Part shown: in pieces, positions 16,475 to 24,845 of the stretch
Numbering within the stretch: the stretch's first letter is position 1
Layout: each line of letters begins with the position of its first letter
Assembly: GCF_001602375.1 (NCBI RefSeq)
Contig: NZ_BCNY01000011.1
Span: forward strand, 124,001 to 188,000
Direction: 5' to 3'
From: Methanoculleus horonobensis
Lineage (GTDB): Archaea; Halobacteriota; Methanomicrobia; Methanomicrobiales; Methanoculleaceae
Length of the DNA: 64,000 bases
Made by a program: the position numbers and the translations under genes
Notes under the pieces: model-generated
Seen by the model: only the letters and a program-made list of their open reading frames with translations
What the model was told of the DNA's origin: nothing
Databases searched by the model: none

Positions 16475-18049
16475 GTGACAGAAGGAGCGATGGTTGCCGA
16501 GGCCGGGACGCTCGCCCACGGCACCGTCCCCGAAGAGATCCGGCCGGGAGAGGTTCTCGTCCGGGTCGCGCCCGCCGACGTCGTCGGGGTCTGCCGGACG
16601 GCCGCGGAACAGGGCTTCGAACTCGCCGACCTCACCTGCGTCGAGGGGTTCGACCGGGAGGGAACGGCCGGCCTGCTCTACTGCATGGAGAAGGCGGGCG
16701 TCCCGGGAACCCTCACGATCGTCTGCACCCTCGACGGCGAAACTGCCCCGTCGGTGGACTCCGTCTTCTCGTCGGCGTCGTGGTACGAACGAAAGATCCG
16801 CGACCTCTTCGGGATCGACTTCCCGGATGCGTTCGACCGGCGGAGGCTCGTCCTCCACGAGTGTTACCCGGAGGGGTTCCACCCGATGAAGAAGTCGGTT
16901 CAGAACAGGCCGTTCTCGCCGAGGACGGTCATCCCGCCGGAGGAGGAGTATCAATTCATGCCGGTCGAGGGGAAGGGCGTGTACCAGATCCCGGTCGGGC
17001 CGGTGCACGCCGGGATCATCGAGCCGGGCCACTTCAGGTTCAGCGCGGTCGGGGAGACCGTCGTGAACCTCGAGGTGCGGATGTTCTACAAGCACCGGGG
17101 GATCGAGAAACTTGCCGAGGGAAAGATGCCGGACGAGTGCGTCGCCGTCGCGGAAGCGGTCAGCGGCGACGAGAGCGTCGCGAACGCCCTCGGGTTCTCT
17201 CTTGCGGTCGAACGGATCGCGGGTATCGCCGTCCCCGACCGTGCGGAATATCTCAGGACGATCTACGCCGAACTCGAGCGGATCCACTCCCATCTCGGGA
17301 GCCTGGCCGGGATGCTCGTGGACGTCGCCTACCCCGTGGGCGCGAGCCGGTTCACGGTGCTCCGCGAAGAGATCTTCCGCCTCAACCGCGACCTGACCGG
17401 GTCGCGGTTCATGCGGGGCGCCGTCAGGATCGGCGGCGTGAGCGTGGACCCATCAGACGACCGGCTCCGGGCGCTATCCTACTTCCTGCCCGGTGCGGAG
17501 GAGCGGTTCCGGGAGTCGCTCCGGGTCGTCCTCGCCTCGCCGACGGTCATCGACCGGTTTGCGACGACCGGGGTCATCGAGCCGCGGTTCATCCGCCCGC
17601 TCCACATCACCGGTCCCGCCGCACGTGCCTCGGGCTCAGTCCGCGACGTCCGCCGCGACCACCCCTACGGCGCCTACGCCGGCCTCGCCATACCGGTGCG
17701 GATGCTCACGGGCGGGGACGTGCTCGCCCGGTTCAGCCTCCGGGCGTCCGAGGTGATGGACTCGCTCGCGACGATCCGGGCATGCCTCGAACGCCTGCCG
17801 GACGGCCCGGCGACGGCGGAGACGGGCCGCGTGCCGGACGGGTATGCCCGGGCAATGGTCGAGTCCGCCCGCGGGCAGAGCGTCCACCATGTCCGGATAA
17901 AGGAGGGCAGGATCGACCGCTACTCGGTCAGGACGGCGTCCTTCTGCAACTGGCAGGCGATCCAGCACGCGGTGATGGGCAACATCGTGGCGGACTTCCC
18001 GGTGATCAACAAGAGTCTCGACCTCTCCTACGCGGGGACGGATCTCTGA
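16475..18049 (+). CDS. hyfG: HyfG-like fused NuoC-NuoD protein lacking NiFe ligands
   Basis: A 524-residue fusion of a NuoC-like domain (about 1-150; SWYERKIRDLFGIDFPDA is the NuoC signature) and a NuoD/hydrogenase large-subunit domain (about 165-524; KHRGIEKLAE and ELERIHSHLG). In genuine group-4 hydrogenases two CxxC pairs hold the NiFe centre. Here the N-terminal pair is replaced (VSGDES at 229-234: Ser230, Glu233), and the C-terminal pair becomes SLDLSYAGTDL (514-524: Ser518, Gly521, in place of the usual DPCxxC). It cannot bind NiFe in the usual way. GTG 16475 is chosen because GGAGG lies 8 bases upstream; GTG 16466 is possible. Confidence 0.88.
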   Translation: MTEGAMVAEAGTLAHGTVPEEIRPGEVLVRVAPADVVGVCRTAAEQGFELADLTCVEGFDREGTAGLLYCMEKAGVPGTLTIVCTLDGETAPSVDSVFSSASWYERKIRDLFGIDFPDAFDRRRLVLHECYPEGFHPMKKSVQNRPFSPRTVIPPEEEYQFMPVEGKGVYQIPVGPVHAGIIEPGHFRFSAVGETVVNLEVRMFYKHRGIEKLAEGKMPDECVAVAEAVSGDESVANALGFSLAVERIAGIAVPDRAEYLRTIYAELERIHSHLGSLAGMLVDVAYPVGASRFTVLREEIFRLNRDLTGSRFMRGAVRIGGVSVDPSDDRLRALSYFLPGAEERFRESLRVVLASPTVIDRFATTGVIEPRFIRPLHITGPAARASGSVRDVRRDHPYGAYAGLAIPVRMLTGGDVLARFSLRASEVMDSLATIRACLERLPDGPATAETGRVPDGYARAMVESARGQSVHHVRIKEGRIDRYSVRTASFCNWQAIQHAVMGNIVADFPVINKSLDLSYAGTDL

Positions 18050-18059
18050 GGTGACGAGA

Positions 18060-18563
18060 ATGCTGCCGATACTAAAAAACATCATCTGTAAAAAGCCGAC
18101 CGAAGAGATCCCTCTCCGCGATCCGGAGTTCGAGGCGGTCGGAAGGAACCTGAAGAGAGCCGTCGACGCCCGGATGAGGCGGAGCCTCGCCATCCGCGAG
18201 CTCGATTCCGGGAGCGACAACGCGACCGAGATCGAGATCAACCTCCTCTCGTCGCCGCATTACGATCTGGAGCGGTTCGGCGTCTCGTTCGTCGCGTCGC
18301 CCCGCCACGCGGATCTCCTCCTCGTCACGGGCGCCGTGACGCGGAACATGGAGGTTGCGGTGAAGAAGACCTACGAGGCGATGCCCGCCCCGAAGTATGT
18401 CGTCGCGGTCGGCGACGACGCATGCGACGGCGGGATCTACCGGGAGACCTACGCGGTTCTCGGCGGGGTCGATGCCGTCCTCCCCGTCGACCTGAAGATC
18501 CCGGGCAACCCGCCCGAACCGATCGAGATCCTGCGGGGGATCCTCGCGCTGATGACCAATTGA
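18060..18563 (+). CDS. hyfI: HyfI-like (NuoB-type) subunit lacking 4Fe-4S ligands
   Basis: A 167-residue protein clearly homologous to HyfI/HycG/NuoB: YDLERFGVSFVASPRHADLL, LLVTGAVTRNM, GGIYRETYAVLGGVD and LPVDLKIPGNPPEP align with the family. The four cysteines that bind the proximal cluster are all substituted: the CxxC becomes D53-N-A-T56, the third Cys is Asp120 (GDD), and the fourth is Asn150 (PGN instead of PGC). One nearby cysteine (GDDACDGG) is two residues off the expected site. ATG 18060 follows GAGGTG with 7-base spacing; GTG 18051 is the alternative. It is the last gene of the operon; no ferredoxin-like HyfA/HyfH gene follows. Confidence 0.88.
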   Translation: MLPILKNIICKKPTEEIPLRDPEFEAVGRNLKRAVDARMRRSLAIRELDSGSDNATEIEINLLSSPHYDLERFGVSFVASPRHADLLLVTGAVTRNMEVAVKKTYEAMPAPKYVVAVGDDACDGGIYRETYAVLGGVDAVLPVDLKIPGNPPEPIEILRGILALMTN

Positions 18564-18574
18564 AGGGCGCCGGT

Positions 18575-18880
18575 TCAACCCGGGCCCCGCTCCCCCTCCA
18601 TCCTCTTCGCCTTCATCTCCTTTGCCCGGCCGATGAGGTACTCGAGTTCCACGAGTTCCCCGGCACTCCCGCAGGCGCCCCTGCTGCATGCCTCGTCGTG
18701 CAGCCTCCAGCACTCCTGCTCGATACGCTTGAGATCGTCCATCGAGTAGCGGTGGTAGCGGGCAAGGATATCTCCATGCTCGCGGACGAACACGGCGATC
18801 TCTTCGAGGAGAGGTGTTCTGTCCGCTCTCGCCGGCGACCCTGCCGTGCACCGGCCGGCCCCGGGCGTGGTTCGCTCCAT
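18575..18880 (-). CDS. Hypothetical small charged protein
   Basis: A 101-residue frame with helical, charged composition from residue 25 on (for example YHRYSMDDLKRIEQECWRLH, then a Lys/Arg-rich C terminus) and four cysteines. The composition looks like a real protein rather than a shadow. It is convergent with the hyfI-like gene, and the ribosome-binding site is weak. No family recognised. Confidence 0.45.
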   Translation of the reverse strand: MERTTPGAGRCTAGSPARADRTPLLEEIAVFVREHGDILARYHRYSMDDLKRIEQECWRLHDEACSRGACGSAGELVELEYLIGRAKEMKAKRMEGERGPG

Positions 18881-18923
18881 ATCACGCTCTCGCCCCGCGA
18901 GGAGTTATCCCTTCCGGAGCCGG

Positions 18924-19310
18924 TCACTCCCGGCTGATCCGAGAGAAGAGTCCCTTCACGCTCCCGGCAACGGTGAAGGCCACGCCCTGCACCCAGACCG
19001 TAAAGAAGTCCAGGGCGACGGATGCGAGCGACTCGTCGGGGAACATGCGGTTACGCACGTTCCGCAGCGAAAAACACGCGAGCAGCATCCACACGGTCGC
19101 GACGAGCCCCTGGCCGACCATCGAGATCCAGAGCCCGAGGGTGGCGAAGACCAGCGCCATGCTGTAGCCGAGGAGGCTCGTGAAGAGCGCCGAGAAGAAG
19201 TTCAGCACGGCGCCGCGCGACAACACGTCGCGGAGCTGCGGCAGGAGCATGACCGCGAAGAGTATCGTGATGCCGGTTATTGCAAAATCCTGCCAGGTCG
19301 TATTGATCAC
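18924..19310 (-). CDS. Hypothetical small membrane protein
   Basis: A 128-residue protein starting at GTG 19310 with three to four hydrophobic segments (about 12-28, 38-60, 62-84 and 100-118) and a basic C terminus. Residues such as DFFTVWVQGVAFTVAGSVKG suggest an amphipathic last helix. No family or partner is evident. It lies between the small charged protein and the divergently composed lipoprotein gene, all on the minus strand. Confidence 0.65.
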   Translation of the reverse strand: MINTTWQDFAITGITILFAVMLLPQLRDVLSRGAVLNFFSALFTSLLGYSMALVFATLGLWISMVGQGLVATVWMLLACFSLRNVRNRMFPDESLASVALDFFTVWVQGVAFTVAGSVKGLFSRISRE

Positions 19311-19381
19311 GCCGTCCCGTGCACCCGCGGTGCAGCCCGAAGGTATCGACTTCCGGACATATCAGTCCACCATATTCGCGC

Positions 19382-21568
19382 TCAGAGCACCGCCGTCTTC
19401 AGGTACTCCTTCTCCGCGGCGATCGCCCGCTCCCGCCACTCGACGGGGAGCCGCGCGTACCGCTCGTCGAACCCCGGCGAGACGAACAGCCCGGTGCCAC
19501 CGTCTTCGAGCGTCCAGACCTCCCTTCCCGGCGTGAACGTGCCGTCGACCTCGTTCTCCACCGCGTGACAGACGATCGTGTCGATCTTTTTTACCACCGA
19601 CGCGGCGACGAGGTTCGGCGCGAGGTAGGACTGGTCGGTGTCCTCGCCGATGAGGTAGACGTCGCCGGTCTCCCGGGCGGCATCCACGATCCCGGTGTTT
19701 CCGGAGCCCGCGATCATCAGGATGACGTCGACGCCGTCGCTACGGAGGCCGCGGGCGAGGTCACCCGCACGCTCCGGCATCCCGAACCCCTCGAAACTCT
19801 CGCCGACGTAACGAACCGTGACGTTCACGTCAGGATCGCGTGCCTTCGCCCCCGCCCGGAACCCCTCGACGAACGGGTCGGTGACCGCGACCGGCGCACC
19901 GGCAATCGCGCCGATCCGCCCGGTCTCGCTCAGATCCGCCGCCATCACGCCCGCGAGGTACGAGGCGCCGAACGGCACCATCACGACGTCGCAGGCGTTC
20001 GGGAGACCGAAGTCGGCCTGCTCGAGGGTGAAGAACCGGATATCGGGGTGCTTCTCGGCCCACTCCCGGGAGGCGTCGGTGAACTGGAACCCCTCGGTGA
20101 TCACGAGGTCGGGCTTCTCGGTGAAGTTCTGCTCCGCGAAGACGGCGTCGAGGAGCGCGAGGTCGTCGTAGGAGAACTCGCGTTTGGTGAGTTCGAACGC
20201 CTCCTTCGCTCGGAAGAGGCCGCGATACGCGGAGTCGGCATACGATCGGTCGCCCTTCACCAGCGGGTAGACCATCCAGACGACCGGCCCGGCGCCGGTA
20301 GCGGCCGCCGGGTCGTAGGAGAGGCCGGGGAGGGCCGCCGTTACGTCCGCGGAGGGGACGGGGGTGCTCTCGCAGAAGATCCCGCCTTCGACCGTCCAGT
20401 GGGCATAGTAGCCGACGAGCGGCCCGGCGGAGGGCGTCTCGGAGAACCGGAGAGGGCCGGAGGCGCCGGTGACGGACGGGTGGGCGCCCGCCCGGATCAT
20501 CGCCGCGGCCTCGACCGCCTCCTGCGGATCCCAGCCTTTGACGGTGCCGTCGCCGGAGACGACCCACCGGAGGGACTCGGCGGGCGTCTCGGCCGGAACC
20601 GCCTCCTGCCGCGCCGCGGTGTAGACGGCAAGGAGGAGGGCGTCGTAGGTCTGTGCGGCAAACGGCGGCGGCGCTTCGCCGAAGATCTCCTCGTAGGCGA
20701 CCGCGTAGCCGGTCGAGGGGTCGGGGGAGAGCGAGGTGCCCCGGATGCCCTCCGCCCGTTCGCCGAGGTTCGCGAGCAGGTAGGGCGAGCGGCAGGCATC
20801 GGTCAGGAAGAGGCCGGTGGGCGAGCCCGTCGCGGCGAGTGCATCGGAGAGCCTGACCGCGTCCTCGGGGTACAGGGCGGCAACGACCGTATCGGGCTCT
20901 TCTTCCCCGATCCGGGCGGCAACCGCGGCGAAGTCGCTCGAGTTGTCGATCGAGGACGAGCCGGCGATCCGGATCCCGTTCATCGCGGCCGCCGCCGGGG
21001 CAAGCCGTGCGAACGTCTCCCCGTATGTCGTGTTCGCGGTGACGAGCGAGATGTTTCCGACGCCGTCCTCCCGGAGGGCCCGGAAGATTGCCTCGACCTG
21101 CCGGCCGTCGGCGGGGCAGGTTCTCCAGAAGAGGTTCTTCTCCTTGAATCCGGCGGTGACGAGTCCCGTGGTGACGCTCGGGGAGATGAGGAGTTTGCCC
21201 TGCCCGGTGACGATCGGAGCGATCTCTCCGAGTTCCGCGCTCGTCGCGGGGCCGATGACGACCTCGATATCGTCGCGCCCGGCCAGTTCCTCCGCGTACG
21301 CGGAGATGTCGCCGGCGCTCGTGTCCCGGTAGACGACCTCGATGGCGCGTCCGTCAAGACCGCCGTGACGGTTCATCTCGTTCACCGCCCAGGCGAGCCC
21401 GTCGAGGGAGTGGGTGGCGAGCGATCCGTTCGCGGGCAGCAGGACGCCGATCCGGACGGGGCCGGGATCGGCCGCGGCGGCGCATCCGGCGAAGAGGATC
21501 GCGAGCGTGACGATACCAAAGAGCGTGAGAGCCAGAATAAAGCCGGGGAACGGGGATCTTGTGGTCAT
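19382..21568 (-). CDS. Lipoprotein fusing LivK-like and BMP/PnrA-like substrate-binding domains
   Basis: A 728-residue exported lipoprotein. A signal peptide ends in the lipobox LFAGC (Cys near residue 28). The N-terminal domain (about 35-390) is a branched-chain-amino-acid-type periplasmic binding fold: VRIGVLLPANGSLA, then IEVVIGPATSAELGEIAPI. The C-terminal domain (about 400-725) is BMP/PnrA-like: DLVITEGFQFTDASREWAEK, GRIGAIAGAPVAVTDPFVEG, and DVYLIGEDTDQSYLAP. BMP proteins bind nucleosides; LivK types bind amino acids, amides or urea. Both on one chain is unusual. No ABC permease or ATPase gene is adjacent, so it may serve as a sensor or partner of a distant transporter. Confidence 0.8.
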   Translation of the reverse strand: MTTRSPFPGFILALTLFGIVTLAILFAGCAAAADPGPVRIGVLLPANGSLATHSLDGLAWAVNEMNRHGGLDGRAIEVVYRDTSAGDISAYAEELAGRDDIEVVIGPATSAELGEIAPIVTGQGKLLISPSVTTGLVTAGFKEKNLFWRTCPADGRQVEAIFRALREDGVGNISLVTANTTYGETFARLAPAAAAMNGIRIAGSSSIDNSSDFAAVAARIGEEEPDTVVAALYPEDAVRLSDALAATGSPTGLFLTDACRSPYLLANLGERAEGIRGTSLSPDPSTGYAVAYEEIFGEAPPPFAAQTYDALLLAVYTAARQEAVPAETPAESLRWVVSGDGTVKGWDPQEAVEAAAMIRAGAHPSVTGASGPLRFSETPSAGPLVGYYAHWTVEGGIFCESTPVPSADVTAALPGLSYDPAAATGAGPVVWMVYPLVKGDRSYADSAYRGLFRAKEAFELTKREFSYDDLALLDAVFAEQNFTEKPDLVITEGFQFTDASREWAEKHPDIRFFTLEQADFGLPNACDVVMVPFGASYLAGVMAADLSETGRIGAIAGAPVAVTDPFVEGFRAGAKARDPDVNVTVRYVGESFEGFGMPERAGDLARGLRSDGVDVILMIAGSGNTGIVDAARETGDVYLIGEDTDQSYLAPNLVAASVVKKIDTIVCHAVENEVDGTFTPGREVWTLEDGGTGLFVSPGFDERYARLPVEWRERAIAAEKEYLKTAVL

Positions 21569-21785
21569 GACAGTGTCCGGGCGCCTGTGATCGGCGGTAG
21601 ATCGATGTACTTCGGCACGGGTTCAGATATGATTTTTTATTCGGTTCCGGCGCCGGATACGGCGGGATCGGATTCGGGCGAATAGCGTTGAGCAATGTAA
21701 CGCCAGACTCTCTACCGCCGCCGGGCACCTTGAAAATGACAGAGACGACCACAAACTAAATACAATCCTGAAATCAGGATGATAT

Positions 21786-22538
21786 ATGGAAACCCATCCA
21801 GTTTTTAAGATTTTTGAATCGTTTCCCCGGCAGGGGGCCGGGGATGATGAGCACACGGAAAAGGCATTTTCAATCATCCGAGAACCACCTGGAGGAGGTG
21901 GTGAGATCCTTGATGTTGGTTGCGGGAAGGGTGTACAGACGATGGCCCTTGCCCGCCTGTGCCCGTCCTGCAGGATAATCGCGACAGATATACACCAGCC
22001 TTTCCTCGATGCGGTGGATGAAAAAATTGCAGCCGAAGGTTTCTCCGGGAGAGTCAAGACGGTCTGTGCATCTATGGACGATCTTCCCTTTGGAGAGGAG
22101 TCTTTCGACATTATATGGGCTGAAGGATGTTCATCCATCATAGGCATCGAGAATGCCGTCAGGTACTGGAAAAAACTTCTGAAACAGGGGGGATACATGA
22201 TGATCTCGGATATATTCTGGTTTACGGAGACCCCCTCTGATGAGGCACGGGAATTCTTCGCCGAATTCCATCCGGCAATGATGATCGAAGAGAAAGGATC
22301 TGAGATCATCCGGAATGCCGGGCTTGAGCTGGTTGGATCCTTCAGGCTCCCTTCACGAGTATGGGAAGAAAGTTTCTACGGTAAACTGAGGGAGAAGTTT
22401 GGAGAACTCGAAGAGGAATATGCAGATGATGAGGTCGCCCTGATGGTAATCGAGGGGTTGAAACGGCAGACCAAAATCTTTGAGAAATACCCGGATGAGT
22501 TTGGGAATACATATTATGTGATGAGAAAACCGTTGTGA
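21786..22538 (+). CDS. Class I SAM-dependent methyltransferase
   Basis: A 250-residue protein. Motif I is EILDVGCGKGVQ, followed by an acidic end of strand 2 (ATDIHQP), then DDLPFGEESFDIIWAEG (motif post-II/III) and YWKKLLKQGGYMMISDIFW. This is the Methyltransf_11/25 type acting on a small molecule or lipid. The C-terminal 70 residues are charged. Stand-alone gene with its own upstream gap; substrate unknown. Confidence 0.85.
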   Translation: METHPVFKIFESFPRQGAGDDEHTEKAFSIIREPPGGGGEILDVGCGKGVQTMALARLCPSCRIIATDIHQPFLDAVDEKIAAEGFSGRVKTVCASMDDLPFGEESFDIIWAEGCSSIIGIENAVRYWKKLLKQGGYMMISDIFWFTETPSDEAREFFAEFHPAMMIEEKGSEIIRNAGLELVGSFRLPSRVWEESFYGKLREKFGELEEEYADDEVALMVIEGLKRQTKIFEKYPDEFGNTYYVMRKPL

Positions 22539-22754
22539 AGAATAGTAGATGAGAATAATTCCTGCAAATCTAATTTTTCTCAACATCCCCCGCAGCCGGT
22601 GGGTTGTCATGCACGACAATTCAGGTCTCGCGTTTACCGCCCTTATCGTCCACCGGCTCCTGCACCGGAAGTTCTTGCATATCGACAGGTACCTTGCCCG
22701 AGATAAAACGAGCAATGCAGAACCGCCGGGCGACCAATAACGTGAAGGGGCGCC

Positions 22755-23234
22755 CTACCGGCCTTCGTCCAGGGCTTTCACCATCACGTAGTAGTCCAGC
22801 CTTCTCCCGTTCCCGACGGGGATATACTCCTCGCACTCCGTCGTGTAGCCAAGCCCGTCGTAGAACCGCTTCGACGGCAGCGAGGCGGAGAGATCGACTT
22901 TTCGTATCCCGCAGCGGAGCGCCTCCCGCTCCAGCGCATGCATCAGCAGGGCGCCGTATCCCCGGCGCTGGCGGGAAGGGTGGACGAAGACCCGCTTGAT
23001 CGTCGTGCCGAGCAGGGTGCCGGTGCCGACGATCCGATCGGCAGGCTCGATGACGAAGGTGCAGCCCCGGTCGGCGTCCGCTGAGATCTGCTCCACGGTA
23101 TGGTAATCGAGAAAGTAGTCTATCGCTTCCCGCGGGTAGCTCTTCGCATACGAGACCTCTATCGTCTCGGCAACAAGCCGGCTCACGTCCTCTAAGTCCC
23201 CGGGACTGAATCTCCGGAGCGGGATATCTTCCAT
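22755..23234 (-). CDS. GNAT family N-acetyltransferase
   Basis: A 159-residue GNAT protein. Motif A is VFVHPSRQRRGYGALLMHALE with the Q/RxxGxG/A acetyl-CoA loop. An N-terminal helix (DLEDVSRLVAETIEVSYAKSYP) resembles motif C, and the C terminus contains AGIRKVDLSASL-like beta-4/alpha-4 elements (here CGIRKVDLSASLPSKRFYDGLGY). Substrate unknown. It is transcribed leftward; downstream is a 200-base gap (22539-22754) with no supported gene. Confidence 0.87.
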   Translation of the reverse strand: MEDIPLRRFSPGDLEDVSRLVAETIEVSYAKSYPREAIDYFLDYHTVEQISADADRGCTFVIEPADRIVGTGTLLGTTIKRVFVHPSRQRRGYGALLMHALEREALRCGIRKVDLSASLPSKRFYDGLGYTTECEEYIPVGNGRRLDYYVMVKALDEGR

Positions 23235-23413
23235 GATCCTCGCGAGAGAGATAGCGCACCTTACGGGATAATCGTTCCGGGGCGACCGTTTACGCTATCC
23301 GTCACCGGAAAAGATAATGACGCGATTCTGTGGGGTGCACTGCGACCCGACCGGAGCTGGATAAGTATAATCTGCCTGGAGCGCCCACATACGCATATTC
23401 TGGAGTGTGCGGC

Positions 23414-23623
23414 ATGGGAGTGCAATACATCTGCGATGCGGAAGGGAGGAAGACCGACGTTATCGTGCCCATCGATCTCTGGGAGAGTCTGACCGCCGAA
23501 AAAGTTGCAGACAAACCGATCGGGGTTGCCGAGCCCGCAAGATACAGGGGCATATACCGCGACCTGGATCTCGACCTGGAGGCCGAGGTTCGAAACCTGC
23601 GAGACGAGTGGAACCGGACATGA
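23414..23623 (+). CDS. Antitoxin of VapBC-type pair
   Basis: A 69-residue protein whose stop overlaps the start of the PIN toxin gene (ATGA, 23620-23623), the arrangement of a type II antitoxin. The N-terminal half (MGVQYICDAEGRKTDVIVPI) has the strand-rich pattern seen in antitoxins of the DUF2281/Phd-like kind, and the C-terminal half (DLDLDLEAEVRNLRDEW) is acidic and would wrap the toxin. It should bind DNA at its own promoter and neutralise VapC. Confidence 0.72.
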   Translation: MGVQYICDAEGRKTDVIVPIDLWESLTAEKVADKPIGVAEPARYRGIYRDLDLDLEAEVRNLRDEWNRT

Positions 23624-24009
23624 AGCGGTACCTGCTCGATACAAACATTCTCATCTACTATCTTGCAGATGCTGTTCAGCCGGAAAACGTGAATGAGATC
23701 GAAGACATGCTCACTTCTTCGTTCCGAATCTCGATCATCACGAAGATCGAGTTTCTCGGGTGGAAAAAGCATACTCCGGAAGGATACGCACTGGCGCAGG
23801 ACTTTATCCGCTCGGCGGAAGTATATCCACTGACTGACACAATTGCCGATCGCGCCGTTCACCTGCGCCGGACGTGCGGGATGAAACTCCCCGATGCGGT
23901 CATTGCAGCCACTGCTCTCACCCATGAATGCGCACTCGTCACCCGAAACGAGAGTGATTTTTCCGGGATCTGCGAACTTGAGATCGTAAACCCGCTCCGC
24001 GACGAATAA
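23620..24009 (+). CDS. vapC: VapC-type PIN-domain toxin
   Basis: A 129-residue PIN-domain endoribonuclease. The acidic catalytic set is visible: D7 in YLLDTNILIYYL, the glutamate in ITKIEFLGW, D in MKLPDAVIAATAL, and NESDF near the C terminus. VapC toxins cleave tRNA or rRNA when freed from antitoxin. It is coupled to the upstream antitoxin by a 4-nt overlap. Both genes look intact, in contrast to the hicA toxins farther right. Confidence 0.88.
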   Translation: MKRYLLDTNILIYYLADAVQPENVNEIEDMLTSSFRISIITKIEFLGWKKHTPEGYALAQDFIRSAEVYPLTDTIADRAVHLRRTCGMKLPDAVIAATALTHECALVTRNESDFSGICELEIVNPLRDE

Positions 24010-24064
24010 ACCAGACGGGGGGACGGGATGTGCGAGTCAGTCCAACGGAGGATGGAATGCAGGG

Positions 24065-24664
24065 TCACGATTCGCCGCCGGGAACAATTCTCGATATCGC
24101 CGCGAGCCAGGCATGGTGTCCTTCGGGCTGGATGCTGTTCTCGAAGACCGCCGGCCGGATGGAGTTGATCCGCCACCCGTCCCGGAAGGAATCCCGGATC
24201 TCCCCCTCCGTGATCCTCCTCGGCAGAGGGTACTCGCCGGGATTCTGGTCGCCAAAGCAGAGCATGAAGTACCGCCCGCCGGGCGCGAGGACGGCTGCGA
24301 GGTTATCCACGAAGACCGGCCGGTCTTCGTCGGAGAGGGTGTGGAAGAAGCCGGAATCGATGACGGTGTCAAACGTCCTGCCGAGCCCAAAGAGGTCCAG
24401 TGCGTCATGGACGAGGAACTGCGCCTTCAGCCCTCTTTTGGCCGCCTTCTCCTCGGCTCTCCTGATCGCAAGAGCGGCGGTGTCGATCCCGAGCACCTCA
24501 TGCCCTTCCTCCGCAAAAAAGAGTGCGTGATCCCCCGTTCCGCACCCCACGTCCAGGACGGAGCCGGTAACCTCTCCCGCCCGGGCGAGTTCGACGAACG
24601 CCTTCTGGGGCCGGCCGATCTCCCAGGGGGGCGTGCCCTGGTAGACCGAGTCGAAGATATCCAT
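24065..24664 (-). CDS. Class I SAM-dependent methyltransferase (TehB/thiopurine-like)
   Basis: A 199-residue methyltransferase. N-terminal PPWEIGRPQKAFVELA precedes motif I SVLDVGCGTGDHALFFA and an acidic strand-2 end GIDTA. FDTVIDSGFFHTLSDEDRP and GGRYFMLCFGD follow. The WEIGRPQ start plus FFHTL region resemble the TehB/thiopurine S-methyltransferase group, which methylate metalloid oxyanions, halides or thiols. ATG 24664 starts the protein; nearby genes do not suggest a pathway. Confidence 0.85.
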   Translation of the reverse strand: MDIFDSVYQGTPPWEIGRPQKAFVELARAGEVTGSVLDVGCGTGDHALFFAEEGHEVLGIDTAALAIRRAEEKAAKRGLKAQFLVHDALDLFGLGRTFDTVIDSGFFHTLSDEDRPVFVDNLAAVLAPGGRYFMLCFGDQNPGEYPLPRRITEGEIRDSFRDGWRINSIRPAVFENSIQPEGHHAWLAAISRIVPGGES

Positions 24665-24845
24665 ACGTTACATTGATCCGGGAACGATTTAACCGGTTCC
24701 GTGGCGTTCAAACAGGTGGCAACCTGAATAACAGTTCCGGGGGGCAGGCAGCCACTTCCGTATCTTCGCGAAGTGCTTCTCCCGCCGGATACCTGCTTTG
24801 AGTGGTCTGCCGCTCCACCGTCACCGCACCGCCCCCCAAACGTCC

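Noticed and set aside
19319-21685. 788-residue plus-strand frame
   Set aside because: Antisense to the substrate-binding lipoprotein, compositionally biased, no signal peptide or motif.
22549-22740. 63-residue plus-strand frame between the methyltransferase and GNAT genes
   Set aside because: Weak composition, no ribosome-binding site and no neighbour relationship.
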